Assembly: GCA_020403425.1 (NCBI GenBank) | Contig: JADBXR010000018.1 | Span: 62,001-126,000, forward strand | Reading direction: 5' to 3' | Origin: Chitinophagaceae bacterium | Lineage (GTDB): Bacteria; Bacteroidota; Bacteroidia; Chitinophagales; Chitinophagaceae | Length of the DNA stretch: 64,000 nt | Shown here: positions 34,284-43,042 of the stretch, piece after piece | Position numbering within the stretch: the first letter of the stretch is position 1 | Layout of the letters: every line of letters starts with the position of its first letter | Position numbers and translations under genes: made by a program | The notes under the pieces: model-generated | What the model was told of the DNA's origin: nothing | Databases searched by the model: none | The model's input: the letters and a program-made list of their open reading frames with translations, nothing else

Positions 34284-34574
34284 ATGCGAAAATCAGATCT
34301 CATCAACCAGATCTCAGACAAAACCGGTATACCGAAAGTGGATGTATTGGTGACGCTGGAAACCATGTTCAAAGAAGTGAAAGAAAGCCTGTCGAACGGC
34401 CAAAACATCTATATACGTGGGTTTGGCAGCTTTATTACCAAAAAGCGTGCTGCCAAGATCGGGCGTAATATCAAAAAGAATGTGGCTGTTGAAATACCTG
34501 AACACTACATACCTGCTTTTAAACCGGCGAAAGAATTTGTTAGCGAAGTAAAAAGCAAACGAAAGCCTGACTAA
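34284..34574 (+). CDS. HU-family DNA-binding protein
   Basis: This 96-residue protein begins MRKSDLINQISDKTGIPK and has the HU arm region IYIRGFGSFITKKRAAKIGR, with the DNA-intercalating proline in VEIPEHYIPAFKP. It bends or coats DNA. It heads a plus-strand group with the TPR gene 21 bases downstream and is divergent from mutY across a 223-base AT-rich gap. Confidence 0.95.
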   Translation: MRKSDLINQISDKTGIPKVDVLVTLETMFKEVKESLSNGQNIYIRGFGSFITKKRAAKIGRNIKKNVAVEIPEHYIPAFKPAKEFVSEVKSKRKPD

Positions 34575-34595
34575 CTTTGCGCAAAGCAACCTGGC

Positions 34596-35444
34596 GTGAA
34601 AAAAAAGCAATATTTATTGGTCGGAGCCGGCCTCCTTTTATTTGTCCTTCTGTATTCTTTTGGAAAAACCATCCCCCCAAAACAACCTGCTACAGAAGCA
34701 AAACAAGAGCAACACACTGAGCATCAATCAATTAAATTTGAAGAGATCCTGGCAAAAGCCAAGGAAAAGATCAGTCCTGCCCAGAACCAACGCCTCCTGA
34801 AACTGGAGAATTCCGTCATCCGGGGCGATGTAAAAGAGCAACAATTACATGTTTACCACCAGTTGGCCCGCTTCTGGAAAGATTCTGCCCGTATGTTCGA
34901 ACCCTATGCTTATTATACGGCTGAGGCTGCTAAGTTGGAAAATTCTGAAAAAAGCCTCACCTTTGCCGCCCATCTGTTTTTAGATAACCTGATGACAGAA
35001 GGGCAACCGGCCATGCAAAACTGGCTGGCCAGCAATGCCAAAGTTCTTTTAGAAAAAGCACTGGTTCTGAACCCCGCCAATGATTCCAGCCGAATCGGCA
35101 TCGGGGCCTGTTACCTGTTCGGCAATATTTCCGACAATCCAATGGAAGGCATCCTGGCTGTCCGGGAGATCGCGCAGAAAGATCCGGGCAATATATATGC
35201 CCAGATGGTATTAGGCATGGGAGGAAAAAGAAGCGGACAGTTCGACAAAGCCATTGAACGGTTCTCCATCGTTGTTCAGAAACAACCTGATAACCTGGAA
35301 GCCATTTTCAACCTTGCCGAATGTTACGAAGCAAAAGGAGATAAGGCCAATGCTGTGAAATGGTACGAAACAGTGAAGACATTGGTGAAGATACCGGAAG
35401 CACAGAAAGAGCTTGACAAAAGGATTACCGAATTGAAAAAATAA
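34596..35444 (+). CDS. TPR-repeat membrane-anchored protein
   Basis: This 282-residue protein uses a GTG start (the only one in reach). Residues 6-23 form a membrane anchor (LLVGAGLLLFVLLYSFGK). About four tetratricopeptide repeats follow from residue 95, the clearest being KAIERFSIVVQKQPDNLEAI and AECYEAKGDKANAVKWYETV. This is the conserved gene between HU and rng in Bacteroidota. Its role is unknown; TPRs suggest protein contacts on the periplasmic or cytosolic face. Confidence 0.87.
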   Translation: MKKKQYLLVGAGLLLFVLLYSFGKTIPPKQPATEAKQEQHTEHQSIKFEEILAKAKEKISPAQNQRLLKLENSVIRGDVKEQQLHVYHQLARFWKDSARMFEPYAYYTAEAAKLENSEKSLTFAAHLFLDNLMTEGQPAMQNWLASNAKVLLEKALVLNPANDSSRIGIGACYLFGNISDNPMEGILAVREIAQKDPGNIYAQMVLGMGGKRSGQFDKAIERFSIVVQKQPDNLEAIFNLAECYEAKGDKANAVKWYETVKTLVKIPEAQKELDKRITELKK

Positions 35445-35477
35445 ATCTATTCATTAACAAACAAAATTACTAAGAGT

Positions 35478-35573
35478 ATGCCTTGTGGTAAGAAGAGAAA
35501 GCGTCATAAAATTGCGACCCACAAACGTAAAAAACGTTTAAGGAAGAATCGTCATAAGAAGAAGAACAAGTAA
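35478..35573 (+). CDS. 31-residue AURKAIP1/COX24-like basic protein, probable ribosomal protein
   Basis: This short gene starts with MPCGKKRKRHKIATHKRKK and ends in KKKNK; 21 of 31 residues are Lys, Arg or His. The pattern HKIATHKRKKRLRKNRHK matches the COX24_C/AURKAIP1 group, whose members include mitochondrial mS38 and mycobacterial bS22. It lies between the TPR gene and RNase G with a hairpin terminator just after it. Its length makes it easy to miss. A small-subunit ribosomal location is inferred from the family. Confidence 0.82.
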   Translation: MPCGKKRKRHKIATHKRKKRLRKNRHKKKNK

Positions 35574-35599
35574 TCCTGTTCTTTCATCTGACCTTTATA

Positions 35600-35631
35600 A
35601 AAAGCAGTCACGCCACGGTGTGACTGCTTTT
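35600..35631 (+). terminator. Terminator after the COX24-like gene
   Basis: A 12-base stem, AAAAGCAGTCAC (35600-35611) with GTGACTGCTTTT (35620-35631), has an 8-base loop and ends in TTTT. It closes the HU-TPR-COX24 unit before rng. Confidence 0.8.
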
Positions 35632-35776
35632 GACACTTTCCAGGATATCGTCACTACCTTTCTACGCTGCAACTTTTCCTTTTCCTTCCTGATCTGGTGA
35701 CGAGTGATACGGATATAAGTGTGTGTTCGTCTGCCGCATACCCGGCTGTTATTTTGTATGTAAAAGTTGCCATTTT

Positions 35777-37330
35777 GTGAACAAAGAACTAATCATTAAT
35801 GCCAGTCCAACAGGTGTGGAGATCGCATTCCTGGAGGATAAAAAACTGGTTGAGCTGCATAACGAGAAAACGGATGCCAGTTTCGCCGTTGGCGACCTCT
35901 ATCTCGGGAAGGTTAAAAAACTGATCCCGGGACTGAATGCTGCGTTCGTGGATGTGGGGTTTGAAAAAGATGCCTTTCTTCACTATACCGACCTCAGCCC
36001 TTATGTACGCTCCATCCTGAAATTCACCCAACTGGCCATGAACGACAAAGAGCCGAACGGGTTCGATTTTGCCAAATTCCATTCAGAACCGGAGATCGTT
36101 AAAACCGGTAAGATCAACGAGGTACTGAACGGGAAACCGCATGTACTGGTACAGATCCTGAAAGAGCCGATCGCTGCCAAAGGTCCCCGCCTGAGTTGCG
36201 AATTATCACTTCCCGGCAGGTTTGTGGTACTGACCCCTTTCAATGAGATCGTTGCCGTTTCCAAAAAGATCCATTCTTCAGAAGAACGGAAACGTTTACA
36301 TAAGATCGTGGAAGCCATACGCCCGAAGAACTTTGGCGTGATCGTAAGGACCGCAGCCGAGGGTAAAAGCACCGCCGAACTGCACCAGGACCTGCTGGCA
36401 CTGCAGGAGACCTGGAAAACCATCAAGACCAACCTGAAAGGCGCCGTGGCCCCCGTAAGGATACTGAGTGAGGAGAACAAGACCACCAGCATACTGCGCG
36501 ATCTACTCAGCGCCGATTTCAACAAAGTGGTGGTGAACGATAAAAGCCTGTTCACGGTAACACAGAGTTATATTCAGCGAATAGCGCCGGATAAAACGGA
36601 TATCGTAAGCCTGTACCAGAACAACGGCCTGCCCATCTTCGACCAGTTTGGTGTTACCAAACAGGTGAAATCATCTTTTGGCAAAACGGTAAATCTTCCC
36701 AGCGGCGCTTACCTGATCATCGAACATACAGAGGCCCTGCATGTGATCGATGTGAACAGCGGTTACAAAAGCGTGAGCAATAACCAGGAAGACAATGCCC
36801 TTGAAACCAATCTGGAAGCAGCCGAGGAAATTGCACGCCAGCTTCGTTTAAGAGATATAGGCGGCATCATTGTGGTGGATTTTATCGATATGAAGCTGCC
36901 CGACAACAAAAGAAAGGTGCAGGAAGCCATGGAAGGTTATATGAAAACCGACCGCGCCAAACATTCCGTACTGCCTATCTCCAAATTCGGTCTACTGCAG
37001 ATCACCCGCCAGCGTATGCGTCCGGAAGTGAATATCAACACTTCTGAGAACTGCCCGGCCTGTAACGGTACCGGCAAGATCACATCAACGCTGTTACTGG
37101 AAGATGAGATCGAAAAACGCCTGCATTACCTGATCACCCACGCACATAAGAACCTGACATTGGTGGTGCATCCGATCGTATACTCTTACCTAACCAAAGG
37201 ATTCTTCACTTCCATCATCAAAAAATGGAAGCGTAAATACAAGACCAATCTGAAGGCACAGGCCAATACCAATTATCACCTGATCGAGTTCAAATTCTTT
37301 AACGAACACGAAGAGGAGATCAAATTCTGA
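35777..37330 (+). CDS. rng: Ribonuclease G (Rne/Rng family)
   Basis: This 517-residue endoribonuclease starts at a GTG (35777), giving NKELIINASPTGVEIAFLED, the usual N-terminus; the ATG at 35723 adds 18 unrelated residues. It has an S1 domain (residues 35-125), the DNase I-like catalytic part with DVNSGYKS and GGIIVVDFIDMK, and the zinc-link CPACNGTGK. It processes rRNA and mRNA ends. It lacks the long disordered tail of RNase E. A strong terminator follows. Confidence 0.94.
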   Translation: MNKELIINASPTGVEIAFLEDKKLVELHNEKTDASFAVGDLYLGKVKKLIPGLNAAFVDVGFEKDAFLHYTDLSPYVRSILKFTQLAMNDKEPNGFDFAKFHSEPEIVKTGKINEVLNGKPHVLVQILKEPIAAKGPRLSCELSLPGRFVVLTPFNEIVAVSKKIHSSEERKRLHKIVEAIRPKNFGVIVRTAAEGKSTAELHQDLLALQETWKTIKTNLKGAVAPVRILSEENKTTSILRDLLSADFNKVVVNDKSLFTVTQSYIQRIAPDKTDIVSLYQNNGLPIFDQFGVTKQVKSSFGKTVNLPSGAYLIIEHTEALHVIDVNSGYKSVSNNQEDNALETNLEAAEEIARQLRLRDIGGIIVVDFIDMKLPDNKRKVQEAMEGYMKTDRAKHSVLPISKFGLLQITRQRMRPEVNINTSENCPACNGTGKITSTLLLEDEIEKRLHYLITHAHKNLTLVVHPIVYSYLTKGFFTSIIKKWKRKYKTNLKAQANTNYHLIEFKFFNEHEEEIKF

Positions 37331-37346
37331 TAGCCACATCGGGCAT

Positions 37347-37380
37347 AAAAAAACTCAGGTAGTTGAACCTGAGTTTTTTT
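37347..37380 (+). terminator. Rho-independent terminator after rng
   Basis: A perfect 14-base stem (37347-37360 with 37367-37380) has a 6-base loop and seven T residues at its 3' side. The matching A-tract means it can also act for the minus-strand gene ending at 37395. Confidence 0.9.
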
Positions 37381-37394
37381 ATGTCAGTAATAGA

Positions 37395-38102
37395 TCATAG
37401 CGAATTATAGTAATTCAATAAAAGCACCACCTGTTCCAGATTTTTGAAATTAGTTTTGTGTTCAGATACATACTGGTTCAGCTCGGCCTGTTTATCCGAA
37501 AGTATCGACAGAACAGCCTCCTTATCCTTTTTGAACCGTTTCATCTCCCCGTTTATATACAGGTAAACATTTTCGGTTGATTCAAATTCCTTGGCCACTT
37601 CGCCTGATAACTCATTACGTCGTTCGATCACTTTTTTTACGATCGACCTGAGGAAACTGCAGCGTCCCTCTGCCAATACCTGGTAAAAATGCTTATCATT
37701 CTGCCTGTCTACCGCCGGAAAACCAGTTTGAAACTTGTACAGCAGTACACCACCAGCAGTAGTATCCGCATAACTGATTTCTTTCACCATACCAGCCTCC
37801 ATATAACCTTCAATACCGTTCGCCGATACAAAAACGGTTTCCTGCGTGACCAGGTTAATCTTCATTTTGACCTGGGTGAATTTCCTGCCCTGTTTCAGAG
37901 TGATATCTCCATATTTATATGACGCATTGAAATAAGGGGTGCCACTTACATCGTCAAAGCGGCTTTCAAAAGGGCGCCCGTTAACATCGCTGATAAAAAC
38001 CTGGCTGGGCCACTTACCTTTTACCACCAGGCCATTACTCTGGGCCGCAATACTGTTGCTGATGAAAAGCAGGAGAAAACTCTGGACTAAACAGGTGCGC
38101 AT
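37395..38102 (-). CDS. Secreted protein of unknown function
   Basis: This 235-residue protein has a signal peptide (MRTCLVQSFLLLFISNSIAA). The body alternates beta strands up to about residue 140, then has a charged helical C-terminal half (RSIVKKVIERRNELSGEVAKE, EMKRFKKDKEAVLSILSDKQ). No family is recognised. It lies downstream of susD but beyond a terminator, so it is probably expressed separately. Confidence 0.7.
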   Translation of the reverse strand: MRTCLVQSFLLLFISNSIAAQSNGLVVKGKWPSQVFISDVNGRPFESRFDDVSGTPYFNASYKYGDITLKQGRKFTQVKMKINLVTQETVFVSANGIEGYMEAGMVKEISYADTTAGGVLLYKFQTGFPAVDRQNDKHFYQVLAEGRCSFLRSIVKKVIERRNELSGEVAKEFESTENVYLYINGEMKRFKKDKEAVLSILSDKQAELNQYVSEHKTNFKNLEQVVLLLNYYNSL

Positions 38103-38144
38103 AGATCGGATTTATACGGGTAAGTTACAACCTTCCCTAAAACA

Positions 38145-38170
38145 ATCAAGGCCCAATTAAGGGCCTTGAT
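38145..38170 (-). terminator. Terminator after susD (minus strand)
   Basis: ATCAAGGCCC pairs perfectly with GGGCCTTGAT around a 6-base loop; read on the minus strand it is followed by TGTTTT. It ends the SusC-SusD transcript. Confidence 0.85.
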
Positions 38171-38203
38171 GCATCCTGTTTCCAGGAAATTATGTTCAAC
38201 AGA

Positions 38204-39841
38204 TTACTGCTTAGGATTCTTGACCGCTGCAGAACCGGCTGCTGGCGGATTGTAAGCCAGCTCATTATCCGGAACATCCCAGTAATCCAGGAATCCGTAT
38301 ACGATGGTAGCATTGGTGTTCAGTACACCAGCAGCAGAGATCACATTACATCCGGTACGTGACTTGTCCGGGGCAATGATCTCCCAGCGACGTGCATCGT
38401 AGAAAGACAGTCCTTTGAAAGCCAGGGCGATCCTTCTTTCACTGCGCAGTTCCTCGTAAGCGGCAGCCTGTGTCATACCAGCAGGCAGAGCGGCAAGGCC
38501 GGCACCCTGGTAAGCCCTTACATTATCAATGGATTTCACACCCAGGTCGATCTGGTTGGTCTGTATCAGTGCTTCTGCTTTCATCAGTTCATTCTCTTCA
38601 TAGGTACCGCAAAGGCTGATCTCATTGGCACCTGCCACCAGGTTAGCATACACGATCACACCCGGAAGGCCAGAACCGCCATTGGTCAGACTGAAGCGGG
38701 TATTGAAAGCGTTACCACGGTCTGTATTGAAGATACCTACGTTTGGCAGTGTACGAACGTTATTGTCTTTACGCTTGTCACCAGCCCTGAACTCCTGAAC
38801 CCAACGCTCACTGAGTTTGTAAGTATTGGTAGCATTACCTTGGGACTGAATCTTGTCGGCGATGGTGGTTCCCAGGAAATCTCCATTAGGATCGGTACGA
38901 CCGGTGAAGATGTAGTCGGTAGCTGTGATACCGTTGTTCACCAAGGTCAGTATAGACTGCCACTGGGTAGCGGTCATCGCTGATTTGGGCGTATTCACCA
39001 GGATGTTGCGGGCCTTCATGGTATTGATGTTACGCTGCCACATAGCAGTGGTCAGTACACCACCCTTTCCTTTCTGTACGAATGAGGGCAGCAATTGCGC
39101 CAGCACAGCAGAATAGTCAGTAGCGGAAGTGGCAGCAGCCAGTGCAGCCGCACACTTGTCGAAATTCGCATTCGACTCAGTGATGATGGCCTCTTTGGTC
39201 ACATAGTTACCATTGGTGCTTGCATCGGTGGTACCTGCATTCTGTATGAGACCGGCATAATAGATGGAACCGATCCTTGCATACGCATATCCTTTCCACC
39301 AGTAAGCCCAGGCCTGAACCGTTGCTTTTTTGGTAGCGGCACCTGCACCGGTGAATGTGGTACTCTCAGCGATCTTCAGGATCGAGTTGGCGGCAGTGAT
39401 CATGTTGTACATGTAAGCCCACTCATAATAAGTGGCATTACTACCCTGCTGCTGGTTGTTATTGATGTTGCGCAGCAACGCATACTGCGTATTGATGGCG
39501 CTTGGGTTCAGTACAACGGTACCGTTATCGAGGGTCACTTTGTTCGGACATCCGATCTGGTTCATAAAGGCATTCGCAGCCTCCGCACCGATGATATCAC
39601 CCATCATTTCCTGGAATCCGGTAGCACCGGCCCAGAAACGTCCGTAAACACCATCGGAATATTTGAGGTCATAAAAACCGTTTCTGTAGATAGAACCCTG
39701 AGCCAGCGATATCACACCGGCTTCGTTCTGTGCGCTCTCTGGCGTAGGTTGATTGGTATTGGAGATATCCAGGTCCTTCTTACAAGCAGTCATGCTCAAA
39801 GCAACACCCAGTATCCCAACCAGAATTTTATTATTCTTCAT
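38204..39841 (-). CDS. SusD/RagB-like nutrient-binding lipoprotein
   Basis: This 545-residue surface lipoprotein has lipobox MTAC (Cys20) and the SusD body rich in TPR helices (WAYWWKGYAYARIGSIYY, ELMKAEALIQTNQIDL, EELRSERRIALAFKGLSFYD, then ARRW). It caps the SusC-type transporter and binds the ligand. The gene follows the interrupted susC by 24 bases. Ligand is unknown, as no glycoside hydrolase or regulator gene adjoins. Confidence 0.93.
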   Translation of the reverse strand: MKNNKILVGILGVALSMTACKKDLDISNTNQPTPESAQNEAGVISLAQGSIYRNGFYDLKYSDGVYGRFWAGATGFQEMMGDIIGAEAANAFMNQIGCPNKVTLDNGTVVLNPSAINTQYALLRNINNNQQQGSNATYYEWAYMYNMITAANSILKIAESTTFTGAGAATKKATVQAWAYWWKGYAYARIGSIYYAGLIQNAGTTDASTNGNYVTKEAIITESNANFDKCAAALAAATSATDYSAVLAQLLPSFVQKGKGGVLTTAMWQRNINTMKARNILVNTPKSAMTATQWQSILTLVNNGITATDYIFTGRTDPNGDFLGTTIADKIQSQGNATNTYKLSERWVQEFRAGDKRKDNNVRTLPNVGIFNTDRGNAFNTRFSLTNGGSGLPGVIVYANLVAGANEISLCGTYEENELMKAEALIQTNQIDLGVKSIDNVRAYQGAGLAALPAGMTQAAAYEELRSERRIALAFKGLSFYDARRWEIIAPDKSRTGCNVISAAGVLNTNATIVYGFLDYWDVPDNELAYNPPAAGSAAVKNPKQ

Positions 39842-39865
39842 GTCTTCTAAATTTTATGATTAAGA

Positions 39866-41314
39866 TTAAAATCCAACATTCAAACCAATGGTATAGGCTT
39901 TGGTGTTAGGAAGCGTGTTATGGTCAACTCCACGGTCAAATGAAGAGTTGGATGCACCTGAACTTACTTCCGGATCCATACCTGTGTACTTGGTGAAGGT
40001 TACCAGGTTACGTCCTGACAGCACCAGTTGTAAACGCTGGAATGTTTTGATCTTAAGCAATTTCGAGAAATCGATACCTACAGACAGGTTCCTCAAACGG
40101 GCAAAAGAAGCATCTTCATAGAAGTAGTCCTTAGTACCGTTGTTCTGTCCAACCTGATAAATACCACGATAGAAAGCGGTATAGGCCTGGCTCACACCAT
40201 CAATGGTCAATGGCACTGAATAGTCAGAGTGAATACCATCGCGGTACATCCATTCTTTGGTCTGGTTGTACAGGTGGCTTCCGTTTACCCAATCCCACTG
40301 CATGCTCAGTGACAGGAATCCTTTGTAGTTGAAATTATTGATGAAGCTCATATTGAACTTAGGGTTAGGATCACCAAAGCTGTACTGACCAGGAGAACTG
40401 ATCGGCTGTTTGGTGGTCTTGTTCACTACCCAGCCATTGCTGGCCACTTCGTAGTTACCCTGGTTGGCTTTTGCGATGAAAGGCTGACCGGTATTAGGAT
40501 CTACCTGATCAACTGACCTCAGCACCAGGAAGCCGAAGATCTGACCGATCTTCAAACCTGGCTTCAGGGTCAAACCGGTACTTCCTGCAGCAGAAAGAAC
40601 CACCACATCGGCACCTGTTACACTGGTGATCTCTGAAGTCTGTTTAGAGAAGTTAGTGGTGAAATCCCAGCTAAAGTCTTTCTTGGACAATACATTCAGG
40701 TTCAAGGAAGCCTGGATACCATTTGATCCCAGACCGAATGCATTGTTCAGGATGCTACCTACACCGGTAGAAGGAGCGGCATCCACACGATAGATCGCGT
40801 TATCCGTATTTCTTTTCCAGTATGTGAAAGAGAAGTTGGCATTTTTCAGCCAGTCGCCCTTCAGCAGGTTGAAACCGAGGTCGAAACCGAATTCAGTTTC
40901 TTTAGACAGTTCCACCGCCAGGTTTGGATTGGGACTGGTGGTTGGGAACCTGAACACGCTGTTGGAGCCCAGGTTAGAAGCACCCAGTACAGGGAAACGC
41001 TGGAAAGCGCCTGGCTGGATACCCGCTTCACCATAAGCGGCCCTGATCTTGAAGTCAGAGATCACATTGGAGATCTTTGAATTCTCCCAGAACTTAAAGC
41101 GTGAAATGTTCAGGAACGCATCTCCTCTTGGGAAGGTCTGTGCGGTAGCACCGCTTCCGAAAGCAGAAGAATAGTCACTTCTCACACCTACTGCCACACC
41201 GGCCAGGTCGCTCCATTCAAAGCGCTGGTTGGCCAGGAAACCATAAGTGATGAAAGGTTCTACATAATCAGAGATCACTTTATATACAGCTGCCTGCGAA
41301 GCATTCCATGGGTT
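39866..41314 (-). CDS. SusC-like receptor, C-terminal barrel fragment
   Basis: This frame continues the receptor after the TAA. It contains the remaining beta-barrel strands with the usual aromatic-rich repeats (FNLLKGDWLKNANFSFTYWK, RLQLVLSGRNLVTFTKYTGM, DPEVSSG) and the family's C-terminal ending TKAYTIGLNVGF. The first possible start is a GTG at 41278; nothing suggests independent expression. Confidence 0.75.
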   Translation of the reverse strand, partial: NPWNASQAAVYKVISDYVEPFITYGFLANQRFEWSDLAGVAVGVRSDYSSAFGSGATAQTFPRGDAFLNISRFKFWENSKISNVISDFKIRAAYGEAGIQPGAFQRFPVLGASNLGSNSVFRFPTTSPNPNLAVELSKETEFGFDLGFNLLKGDWLKNANFSFTYWKRNTDNAIYRVDAAPSTGVGSILNNAFGLGSNGIQASLNLNVLSKKDFSWDFTTNFSKQTSEITSVTGADVVVLSAAGSTGLTLKPGLKIGQIFGFLVLRSVDQVDPNTGQPFIAKANQGNYEVASNGWVVNKTTKQPISSPGQYSFGDPNPKFNMSFINNFNYKGFLSLSMQWDWVNGSHLYNQTKEWMYRDGIHSDYSVPLTIDGVSQAYTAFYRGIYQVGQNNGTKDYFYEDASFARLRNLSVGIDFSKLLKIKTFQRLQLVLSGRNLVTFTKYTGMDPEVSSGASNSSFDRGVDHNTLPNTKAYTIGLNVGF

Positions 41315-43042
41315 TTAACCAGGCGCATCGTATCCATAAGCAGCAAACTGCCTGTAGTTGTTCTTACGATAATCAAAGGCAACAGTGGTAACTGTTTTCA
41401 CAGGAACCTTCAGTCCAAAATCCTTATCAAAGTCAGTACGCACGGTAGCAGTACCTACAAAGTTCTGGAAAGTGGTACGGTCCACATAGTTGTCGATCTC
41501 ACCAGTGCTGGTTGGAGAAGAGTTGGGGTTATAGTTACTGTAGAAGTAATCGTTATAGACCGCGTTCTTGTTCAGCGACTGATCTTCGTAACGGTAAGTG
41601 GTGTTGCTGTTCGATACGTTCAGGCTGTACTTGGCATCCAGTTCCAGGTAACGGGCAAAGCGGTAGTTCAGGTTGAAGTTCTGAACAATATCCACTTTGT
41701 TGATCAGTGTACTGGTATACTGGTTCACAAAGTTGGGGTTCGCACCGTTCACACCCACGGCATCACCAAAGTATACACCGTAGTTACCATCCGGATCCCT
41801 GTAGTCGTAGTTGGCAAAAGGACGTGAGTTGTTGATACTGTAGAAGATGCCACGACCGCTCTGGTCGTTCAGTGTGTTCTTGGTATACACCAACTGGGTC
41901 AAGCTGGTCAGTTTCAGGTTCTTGGCCAGTTCTACACTCAGTTTACTTGTTAAGTTGGAACGTGCATAGTCTCCGTTGTCCTTAAAGTTGGAGTTCTGCT
42001 TGTTGTAAGAAGCAGACAACAGGAAATCTACTTTCTCCCTGCTGCCAGAGATGGTAACAGAGTTGTTCAGCACATATCCTTTCTTCAGGAACATCTTGTA
42101 GTGATCGTAGTATTGCAGATTTTTATCGTAGGCTTTGTTGGCAAAGCTGGCTACGTTCAAAGCACTGTACTGAACGTTCGCATCATATACGCTCAAAGCA
42201 GGATCAAATACCAGAGGCTGACCATTTGCCTTGATGACATTATTGCTTGCGTCGGTGGCAAAAGCGTGGAATCTGGATTTAGACAGGCCACCTACGTTCA
42301 GCAGTTCGTTGGTAGTGGCGCTGCTGCTGACATCAATGTTCAGTCGGCCGGCTTTCGCTTTCTTAGTGAATAACTGGATTACACCGTTCGCACCCTGGGC
42401 ACCATATAAAGATGCAGCAGCGGCACCCTGTACCACTTCCACTCTCTCGATGATGTTCACGTCGATAGAACCGAGGTCAGTGGCACGCACTTCCAGACCA
42501 TCCACGAGGATCATCGGGAAAGTTCCCCCCTGGATGGTATTGATACCACGCAAGAGGATGTTCAGCGGCTGACCGGGGTTACCATTGGTAGAAGAGATCT
42601 GCGCTCCGGCAACCTGACCAACCAGCTGTTGGCCAACATCGCCAGAGGGAACTTTTACCTGGTTACCTACGTTAACTGCCTCAACAGCGATACCCAGTTT
42701 TTTCTTACTGGTGGCAGCGCCCACACCGGTTACCACCACCTCGCTCAGGGAGCGGATATCGGTTACCAGCTGAACCATCAGGTTGGAGGAATTGGCCGCA
42801 ATGGTCCTGGTTTCAAAACCCAGTGCAGAAACCACCAGCGATGCGCCATTCTTTACTTTAATAGAAAAAGCCCCATCGTTACCGGCACTGACACCGTTCT
42901 TGGTACCTTTTTCTAACACAGTGGCTCCCGCTACAGGAGACCCTTTGTCATCCATAACCTTACCGGTTACAGTTGTCTGTGCAAAGCCGACCAGAATGGC
43001 CATGGCATATGCACAAACTGTCATTAGCAGTTTTTTTCTCAT
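41315..43042 (-). CDS. SusC-like receptor, N-terminal fragment
   Basis: These 575 residues hold a signal peptide (ending ILVGFAQ), a carboxypeptidase-regulatory-like domain (TVTGKVMDDKGSPVAGATV, residues 24-95), a TonB box region near SEVVVTG, the plug domain with the SusC signature PLNILLRGINTIQGGTFPMI near residue 163 and RVEVVQGAAAASLYGAQGAN, and about the first third of the beta-barrel. As a fragment it could not form a closed barrel. Confidence 0.8.
   Translation of the reverse strand: MRKKLLMTVCAYAMAILVGFAQTTVTGKVMDDKGSPVAGATVLEKGTKNGVSAGNDGAFSIKVKNGASLVVSALGFETRTIAANSSNLMVQLVTDIRSLSEVVVTGVGAATSKKKLGIAVEAVNVGNQVKVPSGDVGQQLVGQVAGAQISSTNGNPGQPLNILLRGINTIQGGTFPMILVDGLEVRATDLGSIDVNIIERVEVVQGAAAASLYGAQGANGVIQLFTKKAKAGRLNIDVSSSATTNELLNVGGLSKSRFHAFATDASNNVIKANGQPLVFDPALSVYDANVQYSALNVASFANKAYDKNLQYYDHYKMFLKKGYVLNNSVTISGSREKVDFLLSASYNKQNSNFKDNGDYARSNLTSKLSVELAKNLKLTSLTQLVYTKNTLNDQSGRGIFYSINNSRPFANYDYRDPDGNYGVYFGDAVGVNGANPNFVNQYTSTLINKVDIVQNFNLNYRFARYLELDAKYSLNVSNSNTTYRYEDQSLNKNAVYNDYFYSNYNPNSSPTSTGEIDNYVDRTTFQNFVGTATVRTDFDKDFGLKVPVKTVTTVAFDYRKNNYRQFAAYGYDAPG

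Larger units (their letters stand above)
39866..43042 (-). pseudogene. SusC/RagA TonB-dependent receptor interrupted by one in-frame TAA
   Basis: The frame is continuous over 1058 codons except for a TAA at 41315-41317. After the stop, the same frame runs NPWNASQAAVYKVISDYVEP with no frameshift and no loss of length. Codons that could have become TAA by one change include TTA, CAA, AAA and GAA. The susD partner is intact. The break may be a true nonsense mutation, a natural variant or a sequencing error. Confidence 0.8.

Noticed and set aside
41315..41317. Recoded stop (selenocysteine or pyrrolysine) in susC
   Set aside because: The codon is TAA, which is not used for either, and the family has no special residue at this position.
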